Shown here: one piece after another, positions 25,240 to 35,061 of the stretch | Position numbering within the stretch: the stretch's first letter is position 1 | Layout: each line of letters opens with the position of its first letter | NCBI RefSeq assembly: GCF_013341275.1 | Contig: NZ_CP054476.1 | Coordinates: forward strand, 2,344,988 to 2,408,987 | Length of the DNA: 64,000 nucleotides | Source of the DNA: Methyloligella sp. GL2 | GTDB taxonomy: Bacteria; Pseudomonadota; Alphaproteobacteria; Rhizobiales; Methyloligellaceae | Direction: 5' to 3' | Position numbers and translations under genes: made by a program | Notes under the pieces: model-generated | The model's database searches: none | Told to the model about the DNA's origin: nothing | Seen by the model: only the letters and a program-made list of their open reading frames with translations

Positions 25240-25926
25240 ATGCGCCACCTTCTCATTATCAGCTTGCTCGCTTTGGCCATCTCGCCAACGGCAGCGGCAG
25301 AGTTCGTCGGCTCCCCCGGAAAGGTCAGCGACGGCTACACGTTCCATGTGTGCGATGAAGATAAGTGTACGAAAATCCAGCTTTGCGGCATCAATGCCCC
25401 GGAGCTTGGCACACCCGCCGGCGATGCCGCGACAGCAGCTCTAAGCCGGTTGGTCGAAGAGCGCACGGTCAAGTGTGTGCAGGTGGGTGACGGGACGCCT
25501 TGTGATCGACGCTCAAGCCCGACCAGCGGCGACCGGATCGTGGCTCAGTGTTTCGTCGGCGGCCGAGATATCGCAGAGGTCCTAGTCCGCGACGGCCATG
25601 CCTGCGATTGGGTAACGTATTCCGGCGGTGCCTACTCCCGCAACAATGCCGACAAGCAATGCGAGAATGTGGATACGCTCAGAGATAGCTCACGCGCGAA
25701 CCTCGAGGTCTGCATGAACGGTGAGCCCGGCTGCAACTTCACGGTGCTTACCAATGAGCAGCGCGCGGTGGCGATCCAGCGCCTGGAGGAGCAACGCCTC
25801 CCGACGATTCTCTATGGGTACGGAGGCTCAGTAAGCATCTATCCGTGTGATCATTCTTGGCAGACGGCCCGCGATGGCTCGCGTTGCGGCGGGCGGGCAG
25901 CGGACCAGCGTTTGGGTGGGCGGTAA
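25240..25926 (+). CDS. secreted SNase-like (thermonuclease-fold) protein
   Basis: Predicted secreted protein of 228 residues. ATG 25240 begins a clear signal peptide (HLLIISLLALAISPTAAA, cleavage near ALA/AAE). The SNase-like OB-fold follows: GKVSDGYTFHV, IQLCGINAPELGTPAGDAAT, DRIVAQCFVGGRDIAEVLVR and GHACDWVTYSGGAYSRN, resembling the staphylococcal nuclease core. Some catalytic Arg positions are uncertain. It has many Cys, suggesting disulfides in the periplasm. The C-terminal DHSWQTARDGSRCGGRAA looks like a small extra motif. It is the only convincing gene between the tRNA-Lys repeats, so it was probably acquired with that element. Confidence 0.75.
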   Translation: MRHLLIISLLALAISPTAAAEFVGSPGKVSDGYTFHVCDEDKCTKIQLCGINAPELGTPAGDAATAALSRLVEERTVKCVQVGDGTPCDRRSSPTSGDRIVAQCFVGGRDIAEVLVRDGHACDWVTYSGGAYSRNNADKQCENVDTLRDSSRANLEVCMNGEPGCNFTVLTNEQRAVAIQRLEEQRLPTILYGYGGSVSIYPCDHSWQTARDGSRCGGRAADQRLGGR

Positions 25927-26044
25927 GTATCGAAAGCGAGCAAGGCGGCTGGTCGTCCAGAGCCGGAGGGACGCCGTATCAACGGCTCGCCAAATGCCAC
26001 CGGCGGGCTCTGCCGCCTGCCTCGTTACCGATACGTTTTGGGAA

Positions 26045-26121
<77 letters not shown>

Positions 26122-26503
26122 ACCGGCATCCCTGTCGGGTGTCACCACTTCGGTGTTTGGGGATGCAAAATCGAAGCGCTCCCATTAGCACCCGGCTCGG
26201 TGCCCTGTCTAGAGCGCTTAAGCGGATAAACCGCCTGCCCGCAAAACTATTTTGCTCCCCGGAACGGCGCAATCCCGCCGAAAACCACAACGTGCGCGAG
26301 AAACCAGCCGAATCGCTCTTGCTAAAGCGGCGAGAGCCATCCATATAGCCGCCAGACGGTACGCCCATGCTGGGCGTGGACTTATGACGACGGCAAGTTA
26401 TCGCGCCGATTACGTGCACGACCTTTCCCGAGATCTGAAGACGCCAAATGGCTCTGCCACGTGGCCCGCTATTTGACCCAACTACCGGGAAAGGATTCCC
26501 AAT
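26122..26503. other. intergenic stretch before the cold-shock gene
   Basis: No credible gene in 380 bp. It probably holds the promoter and a leader for the cold-shock gene, as is common for csp mRNAs, but I could not define either. Confidence 0.4.
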
Positions 26504-26719
26504 ATGTCCCGTATCAACGGCACTGTTAAATTCTTCAATCACTCCCGCGGCTTCGGCTTCATCGCCCCGGAAGGCGGCGAGAAGGACATCTTCGTCCATG
26601 CCTCCGCGCTCGAGCGCTCCGGCGTTCCCTCCGTCGACGAGGGCGACAAGGTGACCTTCGAGATCGAGGACGATCCGCGCGGCCGCGGCAAGCAGGCGAC
26701 GAATATCGAGCTCGCCTAA
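26504..26719 (+). CDS. CspA-family cold-shock protein
   Basis: Single cold-shock domain protein of 71 residues that binds single-stranded RNA/DNA. RNP1 is RGFGFIAPEGG and RNP2 DIFVHASAL; GTVKFFNHS opens the beta-barrel. The ATG follows GGAAAGGATTCCCAAT, a fair ribosome binding site. Monocistronic, with a terminator downstream and a 380-bp gap upstream. Confidence 0.95.
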   Translation: MSRINGTVKFFNHSRGFGFIAPEGGEKDIFVHASALERSGVPSVDEGDKVTFEIEDDPRGRGKQATNIELA

Positions 26720-26771
26720 CGCTTACGCGATCGATTGACGATTTGCGGAAGGGCACGCCCCTTTCGCACCG

Positions 26772-26807
26772 AGATGGCGGTCCGGTTTCCGGGCCGCCAT
26801 TTTCGTT
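26772..26807 (+). terminator. Rho-independent terminator after the cold-shock gene
   Basis: ATGGCGG(T)CCG pairs with CGG(G)CCGCCAT around GTTTC, followed by TTTTCG. It sits 53 bp after the cold-shock stop codon. Confidence 0.65.
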
Positions 26808-26854
26808 TCCGGCCTGTGTGCTTTGCCAGGCGCCTCCGCCGGCCAGGCCGAAAC

Positions 26855-26883
26855 GAAAAAGGCGGCGCCTTCCGGCACCGCCC
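26855..26883 (-). terminator. Rho-independent terminator after leuA
   Basis: On the minus strand GGCGGTGCC pairs with GGCGCCGCC around a GGAA loop and runs into TTTTTCG, about 30 bp after the leuA stop. Confidence 0.75.
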
Positions 26884-26914
26884 TTCCCTGTATTCTTGAA
26901 GCTTGCAGCGTGGC

Positions 26915-28489
26915 CTAAGACGCCATCATGCTCTCCGGCTTGCGGCGGACATCGCGGGCCAGCAGCTTGTTCAGCGCGCTGACATAGGCGCGGGCCGAAG
27001 CCACCAGCGTATCGGTGTCGGAACCGCGCCCCGTGGCGATCTTGCCATCCTCCTCCAGCCTTACGCTCACCTCGGCTTGGGCGTCAGTGCCTTCGGTGAC
27101 GGCGCTGACCTGATAGAGTTCCAGCTTGGCCACATGGGGCACCAGCGCGCGGATGGCGGCGAAGGTGGCATCCACCGGCCCGTCGCCTTGCGCTTCATGG
27201 GTGGTCTGCTTGCCGTCGATATCGAGGGTCAGGGTCGCCTTCTGCGGCCCGCTGGTACCGGCGATCACCGTCAGCGAGACCAGCTTGATGCGGTCATGAG
27301 CGCTTGCGATCTCCTGATCGACCAGCGCCTCGATATCCTCGTCATAGACCAGCTTCTTGCGGTCGGCCAAAGCCTTGAAGCGCTCGAACGCATCCTGAAA
27401 GGCATTGTCGCCCAGCTCGTAGCCCATCTCCTTCAGCTTCTCGCGGAAGGCGTGGCGGCCCGAATGTTTGCCCATCACCAAGGAGCTTTCCTTCAAGCCG
27501 ACGCTCTCCGGCGTCATGATCTCGAAGGTCTCGGCGTTCTTCAAAACGCCGTCCTGGTGAATGCCGCTCTCATGGGCAAAGGCGTTCCGCCCGACGATGG
27601 CCTTGTTGTACTGCACCGGAAAGGCGGTCACCGCGGAGACCAGCTTGGAGGCGCGGGTCAGCATGGTGGTGTCGATCCCGGTCCAATACGGCATCACGTC
27701 GGAGCGAGTCTGAACCGCCATCACGACCTCTTCCAGCGCCGCATTGCCGGCCCGCTCGCCCAGCCCGTTGATGGTGCATTCCACCTGGCGCGCGCCGCCG
27801 GTGACGCCGGCCAGAGAGTTGGCCACGGCCAGGCCCAGATCGTCATGGCAATGGGTGGAGAAGATCACTTCGTCGGCGCCCGGCACCTTCTCGATGAGGG
27901 TGCGGATCAGCGCGGCGAACTCTTCCGGCACGGCATAGCCCACCGTGTCGGGGATATTGATGGTGGTGGCGCCCGCCTTGATCGCCGCCTCAACGCACTG
28001 GCAGAGGAAATCCTCCTCGGTGCGGGTCGCGTCCATCGCCGACCACTCCACGTCGTCGGTATGGGTGCGGGCGCGGGAAACCGATTGGCGCACCTTCTCC
28101 AGCACATCCTCCTTCTCCATCCCCAGCTGATATTTGCGGTGGAGGGGGGAGGTGCCGATGAAGGTGTGAATACGGCCGCGGCGCGCGGGCTTGATGGCCT
28201 CGGCGCAGCGGTCGATATCGGGGATCTGGGCCCGTGACAGGCCGCAGATCACCGAATTCTGGGAACGGCGCGCGATCTCGGCCACGCTTTCGAAATCGCC
28301 TTGAGAGGCGATGGGAAAGCCGGCCTCGATCACGTCGACGCCCATTTCGTCGAGGAGTTCTGCCACCTGCAGCTTCTCCTCGAACGTCATGGTTGCGCCC
28401 GGGCATTGCTCTCCGTCCCGCAATGTGGTGTCGAAGATCAATACCCGGTCTTGCTCGCGGCGTGCCGGTGTGTCCTGTTCCGAACTCAT
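26915..28489 (-). CDS. leuA: 2-isopropylmalate synthase
   Basis: First committed enzyme of leucine synthesis: acetyl-CoA plus 2-oxoisovalerate to 2-isopropylmalate. 524 residues, the normal bacterial LeuA1 length. The catalytic TIM barrel shows [17 protein letters not shown] and [13 protein letters not shown], the metal site [14 protein letters not shown], and [13 protein letters not shown]; the C-terminal allosteric domain (from about residue 370) ends with [16 protein letters not shown]. Upstream is a leader peptide gene with three consecutive Leu codons, so attenuation by leucine supply is likely. A terminator follows the gene. Confidence 0.97.
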   Translation of the reverse strand: MSSEQDTPARREQDRVLIFDTTLRDGEQCPGATMTFEEKLQVAELLDEMGVDVIEAGFPIASQGDFESVAEIARRSQNSVICGLSRAQIPDIDRCAEAIKPARRGRIHTFIGTSPLHRKYQLGMEKEDVLEKVRQSVSRARTHTDDVEWSAMDATRTEEDFLCQCVEAAIKAGATTINIPDTVGYAVPEEFAALIRTLIEKVPGADEVIFSTHCHDDLGLAVANSLAGVTGGARQVECTINGLGERAGNAALEEVVMAVQTRSDVMPYWTGIDTTMLTRASKLVSAVTAFPVQYNKAIVGRNAFAHESGIHQDGVLKNAETFEIMTPESVGLKESSLVMGKHSGRHAFREKLKEMGYELGDNAFQDAFERFKALADRKKLVYDEDIEALVDQEIASAHDRIKLVSLTVIAGTSGPQKATLTLDIDGKQTTHEAQGDGPVDATFAAIRALVPHVAKLELYQVSAVTEGTDAQAEVSVRLEEDGKIATGRGSDTDTLVASARAYVSALNKLLARDVRRKPESMMAS

Positions 28490-28604
28490 CCCTATAGTCC
28501 TTTAGCTCCTGCCGGCGCGTATCTAGGCGCGCGGACGTTTAGTATCGTATCGCGAAGGTGTTTGCGATCCCCTGAACGCCCGTCTCGGCAGAGACTTATG
28601 GAGC

Positions 28605-28712
28605 TCAGGGGTTGATAAGGAGGAGCTTGGAAAGGGCGGCAAGCGCGCAGGCGACGACGCCGGGCTCTTTCGCCCCGGTCTCAATCGTCTTGTGCTCTGT
28701 ATCGCGGTGCAT
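28605..28712 (-). CDS. leuL: leucine-rich leader peptide upstream of leuA
   Basis: A 35-codon frame that begins ATGCACCGCGATACA and ends in KLLLINP before TGA, with two further Leu codons shortly before. AAGGGC precedes the ATG. Its last codons and stop lie in the left arm of a hairpin (CCCCTGA against TCAGGGG, loop 28578-28601), and further hairpins fill the 115 bp before leuA. This arrangement is that of a translation-coupled attenuator: ribosomes stalling at the Leu run would change which hairpin forms. There is no U-rich run after the hairpins, so the control may act on leuA translation rather than termination. Confidence 0.75.
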   Translation of the reverse strand: MHRDTEHKTIETGAKEPGVVACALAALSKLLLINP

Positions 28713-28861
28713 CGTTATGCCCTTAAGTCAAAGTTGCGACAGGCGGTGTTGCCTCCCGATGAAGCGGAAAATAAGCACAGATTGTGAAACCCGCAAGGGG
28801 GGAGAAACCGGCCATTTTGTCCTGGGTGTTGCGGGCCTCGACACGGCCGCCTCGCTCCTTC

Positions 28862-28960
28862 GTCATGCCGTGACCGGGCGGCAACCACAGCTCCGGATCC
28901 GAAACGCCGAACCGGCCGAAAGGGAACGGCGTGGACCCCCGGGTCAAGCCCGGGGGTGAC
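28862..28960. repeat. palindromic intergenic repeat, copy 1
   Basis: About 100 bp bounded by GTCAT and GTGAC, containing the strong hairpin ACCCCCGGGTCAAGCCCGGGGGT (arms 9 bp). Similar units with GTCAT/ATGAC ends and two GC-rich hairpins occur at 29583, 57931 and 62922. The remainder of the gap 28713-29064 shows no gene. Confidence 0.6.
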
Positions 28961-29064
28961 GAGGGAAAGAGAAGGTCGCCCAGCGAGCCGGGAGGCGGTC
29001 CGAGGCCGCACGCTTGTTGCCGCCCCCGCCACTGTTGCCGACCCCCACCCCTGCCCTCCCCCTT

Positions 29065-29571
29065 CTAGGGGGAGGGAGAAAGCTCCTCGTCGCGCATCAT
29101 CACGAAGATCAGCACCAGCAGCACGGTGACGTAGAAGCGAAAGGCGGCGGCCTGGCCGTTCCAGGTTTCCGACTGCCACATGGAGAAATACTCCCCGCCC
29201 ACCACCATGAAGCCGAAGAACCAGAGCAGGAAGGCGAGCGTGGCGCCGGCGACGACCCACGCCTTGGCTTTGTGGAACGCCGCGGCGGGTTTTCGCAGCG
29301 CCCGGCCCATCTGGACGGCGCCGATCAGAAATAGCAGCCCAGTCAGCGCCTCGGTGACGATGATAGCGGCATAGGCAGCGCGCCAGATGCCTTCGTTTTG
29401 GATGGCGCGGTCGCGCATGGGATTGTCGGGAAAGGTCGTGTCCATGGAGAGGACATGACCGACGAAGCCGTAATTGGCGCTGTAATCGGCGACGTTGTCA
29501 TAGGCGACGATCAGGCAGAACGCCGCCAGACAAAGGCACATCACGATCTTGGCAAGGCGGGCAATGAGCAT
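29065..29571 (-). CDS. DUF2165 family small membrane protein
   Basis: Integral membrane protein of 168 residues with four hydrophobic segments (IVMCLCLAAFCLIVAYDN, AYAAIIVTEALTGLLFLIGA, WVVAGATLAFLLWFFGFMVV, FRFYVTVLLVLIFVMM). The stretch HVLSMDTTFPDNPMRDRAI between the first two is typical of DUF2165. Function unknown. Its C-terminal codons and stop lie inside a GC-rich palindromic repeat (29042-29078), so the tail sequence may derive from the repeat. Confidence 0.85.
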   Translation of the reverse strand: MLIARLAKIVMCLCLAAFCLIVAYDNVADYSANYGFVGHVLSMDTTFPDNPMRDRAIQNEGIWRAAYAAIIVTEALTGLLFLIGAVQMGRALRKPAAAFHKAKAWVVAGATLAFLLWFFGFMVVGGEYFSMWQSETWNGQAAAFRFYVTVLLVLIFVMMRDEELSPSP

Positions 29572-29582
29572 GACAGGATATT

Positions 29583-29675
29583 GTCATTGCCGGGCTTGTC
29601 CCGGCAATCCATGAACACCTTGTTCCGATAACGAGCACCGTGTTCATGGATGCCCGGCACAAGGCCGGGCATGAC
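29583..29675. repeat. palindromic intergenic repeat, copy 2
   Basis: A 93-bp near-palindrome from GTCATTGCCGGG to CCCGGGCATGAC-like ends: two outer GC hairpins (CCGGGCTTGTCCCGG and CCCGGCACAAGGCCGGG) and an inner CATGAACAC/GTGTTCATG pair. Confidence 0.7.
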
Positions 29676-29790
29676 GCCGTTCTTGGGCTTCGGGCCCCAT
29701 GGGTCGAGGACGTGCGTCTTGCAGACGCGCCCTCACCATCAGGCCGTATGATGTCGCCTTTGCCTTAAGAGGAGAAGAAGGCTGCGCGAA

Positions 29791-29918
29791 ACCTCCCCCA
29801 GAAAGGGGGAGGTCGGCTTGAAGCTCGCTTCAAGCCGGGAGGGGGTCAAAAGCAGCAGCCCGCCTGCCGTAGGGTCAGTGACCCCCACCCCAGCCCTCCC
29901 CCTTCCAGGGGGAGGGAG
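29791..29918. repeat. C-rich/G-rich palindromic repeats
   Basis: Two copies of a second repeat type, CCTCCCCC..GGGGGAGG, at 29792-29813 and 29895-29917, with CTTGAAGC/GCTTCAAG between them. Further copies lie at 29042 and in 63129-63372. The remainder of the 359-bp gap between ilvC and the DUF2165 gene holds repeat copy 2 and no gene. They could act as bidirectional terminators. Confidence 0.65.
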
Positions 29919-29930
29919 CTGCCAAGCGCC

Positions 29931-31089
<1,159 letters not shown>

Positions 31090-31107
31090 CGGCTATGATT
31101 TATCAGT

Positions 31108-31150
31108 TATGGATCACGATGGATTCATGATGGATTCATGAAGGATTCAT
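31108..31150. repeat. tandem ATGAATCC-type repeats at the ilvN 3' end
   Basis: Three copies of a 12-bp unit (ATGGATTCATG on the plus strand, slightly varied) lie across the ilvN stop codon; the last four residues MNPS are encoded by the repeat. Confidence 0.6.
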
Positions 31151-31735
31151 GGGCTTATCGCCCCGCGAGATGGCGGCGAGACCGGTGCGGGCAACCTCCA
31201 CCATCCCGAGCGGCTGCATCAGGGCGACGAACTGCTCGATCTTGGATTGCTTGCCGGTGATCTCGAACACGAAATGATCCAGCGAGGTGTCGACGGTCTT
31301 GGCGCGGAAGGCATCGGCCAGGCGCAAGGCCTCGACGCGCTTCTCGCCCTTGCCGGCAACCTTCACCAGCGCCAGCTCGCGCTCCACGGCATTGCCCTGG
31401 ACCGTGAGGTCGATGACGGTGTGCACCGGCACCAGCCGCTCCAACTGCGATTTGATCTGCTCGATCACCATGGGCGTTCCCGTGGTGACGATGGTGATAC
31501 GGGAGAGATGCGCCTCGTGCTCGGTCTCCGACACAGTCAGGGACTCGATGTTGTAGCCGCGGCCGGAAAACAGGCCGATCACCCGCGCCAGAACGCCCGG
31601 CTCGTTGTCGACGAGCACGCTCATAGTGTGGGTTTCGGGCTGCTGCTCGGTGGTCTGCAGCGAATAGACCGAACCGGGATGCTTCGTTGCGGCCTGCTTA
31701 GTCGTGGCTTGCTTAGTCATGGCTTGCTTAGTCAT
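31136..31735 (-). CDS. ilvN: acetolactate synthase small (regulatory) subunit
   Basis: Regulatory subunit of acetohydroxyacid synthase, 199 residues, that stimulates the catalytic subunit and confers valine inhibition. The ACT domain is clear: TMSVLVDNEPGVLARVIGLF, SGRGYNIESLTVSETEH, then ELALVKVAGKG and the C-terminal FEITGKQSKIEQFVALMQPL. The N-terminus is odd: four 15-bp units encode MTKQA-MTKQA-TTKQA-ATKHP, giving two alternative ATG starts (31735 and 31720) and an unusual flexible tail of about 25 residues. The first ATG overlaps the stop of the secreted-protein gene upstream by 8 bp. Large subunit gene lies 1.1 kb upstream in the same direction, separated by two unrelated genes. Confidence 0.95.
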   Translation of the reverse strand: MTKQAMTKQATTKQAATKHPGSVYSLQTTEQQPETHTMSVLVDNEPGVLARVIGLFSGRGYNIESLTVSETEHEAHLSRITIVTTGTPMVIEQIKSQLERLVPVHTVIDLTVQGNAVERELALVKVAGKGEKRVEALRLADAFRAKTVDTSLDHFVFEITGKQSKIEQFVALMQPLGMVEVARTGLAAISRGDKPMNPS

Positions 31736-31737
31736 GG
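31685..31737. repeat. 15-bp in-frame tandem repeats at the ilvN start
   Basis: On the minus strand the unit GCCATGACTAAGCAA occurs twice exactly, then twice in degenerate form (GCCACGACTAAGCAG, GCCGCAACGAAGCAT). The units carry the ilvN ATG and the TAA stop of the gene upstream, so repeat slippage would alter both ends. Confidence 0.8.
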
Positions 31738-32294
31738 CCTGGATCCTCCACCGCGTCGGCGGGCATGTTGGCAATCAGGGTCTTGCGGTAGACCTCCATG
31801 CCGTATTCATCGACGAGCGCGACGAACTGATTGATCGAGCCGTCGGGCATATTGAAATGGTTGAACATGTTCTGGATGCGCAGCGCCATGTCCTGCAGAC
31901 CTTGCTGGGGATCCGGAATGCCCTTCTCTTTGCGCTCCTCGGGGGTATGGCGGTCGTCCATCGCCGAAAACAGGCGCGAGACGGCGATATCCTGCATCAT
32001 GCAGCCCTCGATCCCCGGGGTGACCGTGGTCGCGCCCTTCAATTCCCGCGCATAGCAGGCATTGACCTCGGCAACGGCAGCCTCGCCGCCCTCCTTACCC
32101 TGTAGGGCCGCGATCTTCTTGGCGGCGGCCTGGATATTCGCCACGCGCTCCACATTGGCCGCCACCGGCGGCGCGCCGCTCTTCTTGGCGTCGTCTGCGG
32201 CGTCTTGAGCGTCTTGGGCCAGAGCCGCGCTGCCGGCGAGCAGCAATACGGCCAACGCCCCGGCGGCAAAACTATAGCGGTGATGCTTGCTCAT
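31728..32294 (-). CDS. secreted protein of unknown function
   Basis: Protein of 188 residues with a signal peptide (AAGALAVLLLAGSAALA, cleavage before QDAQDAADD). The mature part is mostly helical and hydrophilic, with two Cys (NACYAREL and GCMMQDI) that could form a disulfide. No family recognised. It lies 5 bp after the YqhA-type gene and overlaps ilvN by 8 bp, so it is co-transcribed within the ilvB-ilvN operon although nothing links it to amino-acid synthesis. Confidence 0.75.
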   Translation of the reverse strand: MSKHHRYSFAAGALAVLLLAGSAALAQDAQDAADDAKKSGAPPVAANVERVANIQAAAKKIAALQGKEGGEAAVAEVNACYARELKGATTVTPGIEGCMMQDIAVSRLFSAMDDRHTPEERKEKGIPDPQQGLQDMALRIQNMFNHFNMPDGSINQFVALVDEYGMEVYRKTLIANMPADAVEDPGHD

Positions 32295-32299
32295 CGGCG

Positions 32300-32848
32300 C
32301 TACTCGCTCTCCGTGTTCTTGGCTTTGGCCAGCTTGCCATTGCCGTTCTTCGCATGACCGCTGCCCAGATCGATCATGCGAAGCGCAATGGCGATCATCA
32401 GGATCGAGGCCGGCAGCACCAGCATCTCGTAAGTAAAAGCGCCGCCGGATTCCACCACCACGCGGGCGAACATGACGATCAGCACGACGATGACGACTTC
32501 CGACAGGCTGGCCTTGAGCTGGCCGATGCCGTCCACCTTCATCCAGGCCGGTAGCCGGTCGCCATAGCCTTCCGGCAAGGTGAAGACGAAGCCGATGGCA
32601 ATGCCATAGGCGAAGATCACCAGCACCAGGCCGAACAGGAAGGCATCGACCGCCTCCAGCACCGGCACCGTCACCTGGCGTTCCGACGCATGCTCGAAGC
32701 CGTGGCCGGTGCCGAGCGCGATATGCCAGGCCTCGGCCAGGTAGAAGCCGCCCTGGAGGAACATCAAAAGCGCGCCCACGATGGCGCCGACCGAGCCGAT
32801 CAGCATGATCGCGCGCAGGCCCAAGAAGAACGTCAGTAAAGTCCGCAT
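32300..32848 (-). CDS. YqhA family (UPF0114) membrane protein
   Basis: Inner-membrane protein of 182 residues with four hydrophobic segments (AIMLIGSVGAIVGALLMFLQ, AVDAFLFGLVLVIFAYGIAI, VVIVVLIVMFARVVV, LVLPASILMIAIALRM). The pattern is that of UPF0114/YqhA, whose function is not established. It begins 21 bp after the acetolactate synthase large-subunit stop, an unusual guest in an ilv operon. Confidence 0.85.
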   Translation of the reverse strand: MRTLLTFFLGLRAIMLIGSVGAIVGALLMFLQGGFYLAEAWHIALGTGHGFEHASERQVTVPVLEAVDAFLFGLVLVIFAYGIAIGFVFTLPEGYGDRLPAWMKVDGIGQLKASLSEVVIVVLIVMFARVVVESGGAFTYEMLVLPASILMIAIALRMIDLGSGHAKNGNGKLAKAKNTESE

Positions 32849-32869
32849 TTCCGCCCTGCCGGATCCCCG

Positions 32870-34636
32870 TTAGACGAGGATCTTCCCCTTTTCGGAGATC
32901 GCCTTGTCGATATTCTCGCTGCTCACCTCATCGCCCAGAAGCATGTGGTTATGGGCTTCGCCGCTCGGGATCATGGGGAAGCAATTGGCGTGGGAATCGA
33001 CCCGGCAGTCGAAGATGACGGGACGGTCGATGGCGATCATCTCCTTGATCGCGTCATCCAGCTCGTCCGGCTTCTCGCAGCGCAGACCCACACCCTGATA
33101 GGCCTCGGCCAGCTTGACGAAATCGGGCAGCGCCTCCGAATAGCTATGGGAGTAGCGCCCGCCATGCAGCAGCTCCTGCCACTGGCGCACCATGCCCATA
33201 TATTCGTTGTTCAGGATGAAGATCTTGATCGGCAGATCGTACTGCGCCGCCGTCGACATCTCCTGCATGGTCATCAGCACCGAGGCTTCGCCGGCAACGT
33301 CGACCACCAGCGCGTCGGGGTGGGCGACCTGGACGCCGACCGCAGCCGGCAGGCCATAGCCCATGGTGCCGAGGCCGCCAGAGGTCATCCAGCGGTTGGG
33401 CTCCTCGAAGTGCAGAAACTGGGCGGCCCACATCTGATGCTGGCCGACTTCCGTGGTGAAATAGACGTCTCGATCCTTGGTCAGCTCATAGAGCCGCTGA
33501 ATGGCGTATTGCGGCATGATCACGTCCTTGCCCTGCTTATAGGCAAGGCAATTACGCCCGCGCCACGTATCGATCTGCTGCCACCAGCTCTTCAGCGCGG
33601 CCTGATCGATCTTCGGCTTCTGCGTCTTCCACTCGGCCAGCATCTGATTCAGCACATGGCCGCAATCGCCGATGATCGGCAGCTCGACCCGGACATTCTT
33701 GTTGATCGAGGACGGGTCGATATCGATGTGGATCTTCTTCGAGCCCGGCGCGAAAGCGTCCAGCCGCCCGGTGATGCGGTCGTCGAAACGCGCACCGACG
33801 CAGACCATGACATCGCAATCGTGCATGGCGTTGTTGGCCTCGAAGGTGCCGTGCATGCCGAGCATGCCGAGCCATTGCGGATCGGCAGCCGGATAGGCAC
33901 CCAGCCCCATCAGGGTGGAGGTGACAGGATAGCCGGTCAGCCGCGCCAGCTCCCGCAAGGCAGCAGAAGCCTCGGGGCCGGAATTGATGACGCCGCCGCC
34001 GGTATAGAAGATCGGCTTCTTGGCGCCCGCGATCATCCGGACCGCTTCGGCGACCTTGTCGTCATCGCCCTTCACCTGCGGGTGATAGCTCTTATGTTGC
34101 GAGTTGCTGACGCCGGTATAGGTGCCGGAGGCGAACTGAACGTCCTTCGGGATGTCGACGACGACCGGGCCGGGACGGCCGGTGCGCGCGACATAGAAGG
34201 CTTCGTGCAGAACGCGCGGCAGGCTCTCGATATCCTTCACCAGGTAATTATGCTTGGTGCACGGACGGGTGATGCCGACCGTGTCGCATTCCTGGAAAGC
34301 GTCGTTGCCGATCAGATGGGTGGCGACCTGGCCGGTGATGCAGACCAGCGGAATCGAATCCATCAGAGCGTCGGTCAGGCCGGTGACCGCGTTGGTCGCA
34401 CCGGGACCGGAGGTGACGAGCACCACGCCGACCTTGCCGGTCGAGCGGGCATAGCCTTCGGCCGCATGCACGGCGCCCTGCTCGTGGCGCACCAGAATGT
34501 GCTGCAGCTCAGGCCGTTTGAACAACTCGTCGTAAATCGGCAGAACGGCGCCGCCGGGATAGCCGAAAATATGTTCGACTCCCTGATCGGCCAAAGCCTG
34601 AAGCACCATTTCTGCGCCGGTCATTGCGCGTGACAT
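32870..34636 (-). CDS. ilvB: acetolactate synthase large subunit
   Basis: Catalytic ThDP/FAD-dependent subunit, 588 residues, condensing pyruvate with pyruvate or 2-oxobutyrate. Motifs: GYPGGAVLPIYDEL, LVRHEQGAVHAAEGYAR (with the activating Glu), GPGATNAVTGLTDALMDS, and the C-terminal ThDP domain MGYGLPAAVGVQVAHPD then DVAGEASVLMTMQEM and LNNEYMGMVRQWQ. The ThDP/Mg motif reads GEAS where GDAS or GDGS is usual, a conservative Asp-to-Glu change. Could equally be called ilvI. ATG 34636 has GAGGATGAG before it; CTTGAC at about 34775 on the minus strand may be the -35 box. Confidence 0.96.
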   Translation of the reverse strand: MSRAMTGAEMVLQALADQGVEHIFGYPGGAVLPIYDELFKRPELQHILVRHEQGAVHAAEGYARSTGKVGVVLVTSGPGATNAVTGLTDALMDSIPLVCITGQVATHLIGNDAFQECDTVGITRPCTKHNYLVKDIESLPRVLHEAFYVARTGRPGPVVVDIPKDVQFASGTYTGVSNSQHKSYHPQVKGDDDKVAEAVRMIAGAKKPIFYTGGGVINSGPEASAALRELARLTGYPVTSTLMGLGAYPAADPQWLGMLGMHGTFEANNAMHDCDVMVCVGARFDDRITGRLDAFAPGSKKIHIDIDPSSINKNVRVELPIIGDCGHVLNQMLAEWKTQKPKIDQAALKSWWQQIDTWRGRNCLAYKQGKDVIMPQYAIQRLYELTKDRDVYFTTEVGQHQMWAAQFLHFEEPNRWMTSGGLGTMGYGLPAAVGVQVAHPDALVVDVAGEASVLMTMQEMSTAAQYDLPIKIFILNNEYMGMVRQWQELLHGGRYSHSYSEALPDFVKLAEAYQGVGLRCEKPDELDDAIKEMIAIDRPVIFDCRVDSHANCFPMIPSGEAHNHMLLGDEVSSENIDKAISEKGKILV

Positions 34637-35061
34637 CTCATCCTCAACTGAAAATTCGACCGTGCGAAACGCGGCGGGACTCGCCTCGAGGCTTGCCTCA
34701 CCGCTCCAACTTTCTCGGCATTATCCGCAGATAACGTTGCGAAAACCTGGAAATGAGGCGCGCACCCTAGGGAGTCAAGCCCAAAGGGTCAATCGGAAAT
34801 ACGAACGAATGTAACATCAAGCCGCGCAACGCTTTGCATAAGTTACGTTTAGCAGGTGAATTTGACAATTTTGTTTCCGCCAATCGCGCGACTTCGGGGG
34901 CTTCTCACAGCTTGTCCCCAACCGGCACTTGGCCAAGCGCTAGACAAGCGCGCCGCATGCGCCTATTGGGAAAGTGCTCGTCCATAATGGAAAGCGTTCG
35001 CAGAAACCGACGCCTTTTTCTTCAGTTCAGACGAAATCTCTTTCTCCCAACTCTTCGCTTG
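34637..35061. other. divergent promoter region ilvB/kup
   Basis: About 425 bp between the ilvB and kup starts. It should hold both promoters (a CTTGAC box for ilvB). No leader peptide with branched-chain codons was found on the ilvB side. An open frame continues upstream of kup but has no family character. Confidence 0.45.

Noticed and set aside
26122..26503. Small open frames before the cold-shock gene
   Set aside because: Low-quality, Arg-rich translations without ribosome binding sites or family character.
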